NCBI GenBank assembly: GCA_034696485.1
Contig: JAQIWT010001270.1
Span: forward strand, 1-11,591
Source: Isohypsibius dastychi
Lineage: Eukaryota > Tardigrada > Eutardigrada > Parachela > Isohypsibiidae
Direction of reading: 5' to 3'
Length of the DNA: 11,591 nt
The position numbers and the translations under genes were made by a program. Each line of letters starts with the position of its first letter. The stretch's first letter is position 1. Shown piece after piece: positions 10,601 through 11,591 of this stretch. The notes beneath the pieces are model-generated. The model was not told the origin of the DNA. It worked only from the letters and a program-made list of their open reading frames with translations, and searched no databases.

Positions 10601-11368
10601 CCCCTGCCGTAGTCGGCGAGGCTAAAGACAGCCACGGGAACATCCCCATGTACGAAGATGTCTACCTGAGACACGCCGGTGTGAAAATACTCCTTGTCAT
10701 CGAATTTAAAGATAAGGGACTGAGGGAGTACTCTGCTGAAAAGAAGATTAATTTGGAGATCGAAAATATGGAATTGCTTGGAAAATATGACAACAGCCGG
10801 CGATTTTGGCAGAATTACATAAAATGTTATGAACTAGTGCCAAAAGCGATTGGTGTTGAGATCGATATCGACGGGAGAGCTGCACACCTCGCGCAGCTGA
10901 AACAAGAGCGATCAAGACTGAAGCTTCCGGCAGTGCACCGAAGGAATCTTGTAGTAAGCTTTCGCACGGCGTCAGTTCGCATGCTTTTGATCCCAATCGT
11001 CATTTCTGACTGTTTCTGGTCCTTTTCAGTTTCATTTTGGGACCTCTGAAACGATCAAGATGGGCAAAATGGAAGAGATTCGTTTTGGGGATGACTGCGA
11101 TGAATTGGAGCTCAAGGTAAGGATGTTGTGTGAATGTAAACCGGACATTCGGTTGTTCTCGCAAGACCTTTGTTCAAACGCATCACGAATTGAAACCAAC
11201 GCGTTTGTATTCTAGCGCAGGGTCCTTGCATTCCCTGCTAGCCTGATTCATCCTGATGCACCTGAATATTCGACCGACCAAGAATATGTATTGCCTTTAT
11301 GGGAACTGCGTAATGAGCTGTTACGGACATGCTACGATTTGGTGGATGTTGCTGATTCTGATCGGTGA
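4682..11368 (+). CDS. Orphan 21-exon gene, predicted 867-aa protein of unknown function
   Basis: I recognise no family. Coding exons: 4682-4715, 5606-5781, 6002-6107, 6160-6313, 6505-6548, 6608-6835, 6925-6992, 7298-7380, 7476-7662, 8477-8561, 8679-8801, 8850-8900, 8952-8999, 9086-9199, 9403-9450, 9783-9816, 9868-10014, 10076-10221, 10466-10953, 11030-11116, 11216-11368 (TGA 11366-11368). Every junction keeps phase and the total is 868 codons including stop. The product begins with an acidic, polar segment (about 1-60), then a mixed alpha/beta part rich in aromatic residues (60-400), a Ser/Pro/Gly linker (about 410-470: NGSPGTGG, DASTSPIP), and a second folded part (480-867) with charged helices (RSRLKLPAVHRR). 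I see no signal peptide, convincing membrane segment, zinc finger, P-loop or kinase motif. Cysteines are scattered. The weakest points are the exon 1 to exon 2 join over an 890-bp intron, and exon 16, which is only 34 nt. The gene is divergent from cct-7. Confidence 0.8.
4716..5605 (+). other. Intron 1 of the orphan gene (about 890 bp)
   Basis: The donor C/GTAAGT at 4716 is strong. The acceptor I use, GTCTGAAG at 5604-5605, is weak; CCGGATCCAG at 5631 is an in-phase alternative that would drop nine residues. The interval is AT-rich, holds an 11-base G run at 5422-5432, and has a chance hydrophobic open frame at 4816-5076 without flanking splice sites. A missed small exon or an alternative first exon here is possible. 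Confidence 0.55.
5422..5432 (+). repeat. Mononucleotide G11 tract
   Basis: This is an uninterrupted run of 11 guanines within intron 1 of the orphan gene, in otherwise AT-rich sequence. Such runs are prone to length change and to sequencing error. Confidence 0.9.
5814..5870 (+). repeat. GATTT/GATTTTT simple repeat in intron 2
   Basis: Intron 2 of the orphan gene carries a run of repeated TTGATTTGATTTTT units of slightly varying length. It is low-complexity and probably arose by slippage. It lies between exon 2 and exon 3 and does not touch coding sequence. Confidence 0.85.
6993..7297 (+). other. Intron 7 of the orphan gene (305 bp)
   Basis: Donor CTG/GTAAGA and acceptor TGTTTTCAG/GA are both good. 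Inside is a TTTTCGCAG followed six bases later by GTAAAC, which could bound a 6-nt microexon, but nothing requires it. I see no other feature. Confidence 0.7.
7947..7954. repeat. Left target-site duplication CTTGTATA
   Basis: These eight bases abut the left end of the foldback element and recur exactly at 8155-8162 against the right end. Confidence 0.92.
7955..8154. mobile_element. Non-autonomous hAT-type foldback element (MITE), 200 bp
   Basis: The element begins CAGGGCTGGCACAGC and ends with the inverse. The two terminal arms, 7955-8015 and 8094-8154, are inverted copies matching at 60 of 61 positions, and a weaker inverted match continues inwards for about 20 bases, leaving a short loop. 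It is flanked by a perfect 8-bp duplication CTTGTATA. An 8-bp target duplication with CAGGG ends is characteristic of the hAT superfamily. There is no transposase, so it depends on an autonomous relative elsewhere. Each arm holds smaller palindromes: a perfect 16-bp one at 7990-8005 and an AGCTCAAAA/TTTTGAGCT pair. Near-identical arms and intact duplication suggest a fairly recent insertion. Confidence 0.93.
8155..8162. repeat. Right target-site duplication CTTGTATA
   Basis: Exact copy of 7947-7954, abutting the right end of the foldback element. This fixes the element's borders to the base. Confidence 0.92.
9451..9782 (+). other. Intron 15 of the orphan gene (332 bp)
   Basis: The donor ATG/GTGAAA is only fair, and the acceptor GTGCTTACAG/AG is good. 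Phase 1 on both sides supports the join. Open frames within it do not connect in phase to the neighbouring exons. Confidence 0.6.
10222..10465 (+). other. Intron 18 of the orphan gene, with two possible acceptors
   Basis: The donor T/GTAAGT is strong. Two acceptors, GGATTTCAG ending at 10465 and TTCTTTGCAG ending at 10498, are both in phase. The first adds 11 residues (YFMQTLKVFFA). I chose the first, but the second is equally well formed. Nothing else is seen here. Confidence 0.6.
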
Positions 11369-11591
11369 TCAGCCTTGGACTTGCATTTTTTACTATTTTT
11401 TGACCTTTGCTTTGTTTGATGTTTGTTCATTTGATTTGTTCGTCGTTTGTGTGACTATATCCATCTCATTGATTGATTCCTTTTGTACCGATTTACTTGA
11501 GAAGCAAGTATCTGTACGAGCATTCCACGGTATTCCGTAGGACACCAAACGCAGCAGAATTCCGTAGGACACCCACTAAACCAATCAGTCA
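11369..11591 (+). other. 3' flank of the orphan gene
   Basis: This is T-rich sequence after the stop codon. No canonical AATAAA is present before the window ends, so either the poly(A) signal is a variant or the 3' UTR runs beyond the window. No further gene is visible. Confidence 0.6.
11532..11573. repeat. 15-bp direct repeat ATTCCGTAGGACACC, two copies
   Basis: Exact copies lie at 11532-11546 and 11559-11573, a 27-bp period, 18 bases from the window end. This could be the edge of a minisatellite or an interspersed repeat cut off by the window. Confidence 0.75.

Noticed and set aside
4682-11368. The orphan protein as an endogenised viral structural protein
   Set aside because: The long helical and aromatic character, and my failing to place it, made this tempting. 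No viral motif is recognisable, and 21 well-formed exons argue for an old cellular gene. It stays unproven.

Overview
This window is eukaryotic nuclear DNA from a small, compact animal genome. Nearly every gene is split by introns, most of them 48-90 bp, with GT donors and acceptors ending CAG or TAG. The protein signal and intron style suggest an ecdysozoan: a nematode is my first guess, a tardigrade or another small invertebrate is possible. About 40 percent of acceptors end in TAG, so it is not a close Caenorhabditis relative. There are no bacterial features.

Layout. (1) 1-318, minus: a possible 85-codon two-exon gene with no recognised family, ending exactly at the window edge and lying about 140 bp downstream of the chaperonin gene. 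(2) 457-3442, minus: a complete gene for the eta subunit of the cytosolic chaperonin CCT/TRiC (CCT7), 8 coding exons, 546 aa, intact ATPase motifs. An upstream exon at 3630-3716 is open, begins with ATG and splices in frame, so an N-terminally extended product is possible. (3) 3732-4681: the divergent intergenic region shared by both main genes, containing a degenerate 37-bp direct repeat. (4) 4682-11368, plus: one long gene that I reconstruct as 21 coding exons giving 867 aa. All splice phases agree from ATG to stop. I recognise no family in it, and it is the main unknown of the window. (5) 11369-11591: 3' flank with a 15-bp repeat at a 27-bp period running to the window end.

A 200-bp foldback transposon of hAT type, with near-identical arms and a perfect 8-bp target duplication, sits in intron 9 of the orphan gene. 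In exons 11-17 the orphan mRNA has a second open frame (+1) of 177 codons, over the part where the main frame encodes a Ser/Pro/Gly-rich linker. The same part has several frame-preserving alternative splice sites.

The chaperonin gene is housekeeping. I see no functional link between it and the orphan gene beyond the shared upstream region. All exon models are read by eye from splice signals, phase continuity and, for CCT7, family knowledge; no transcript data were available.
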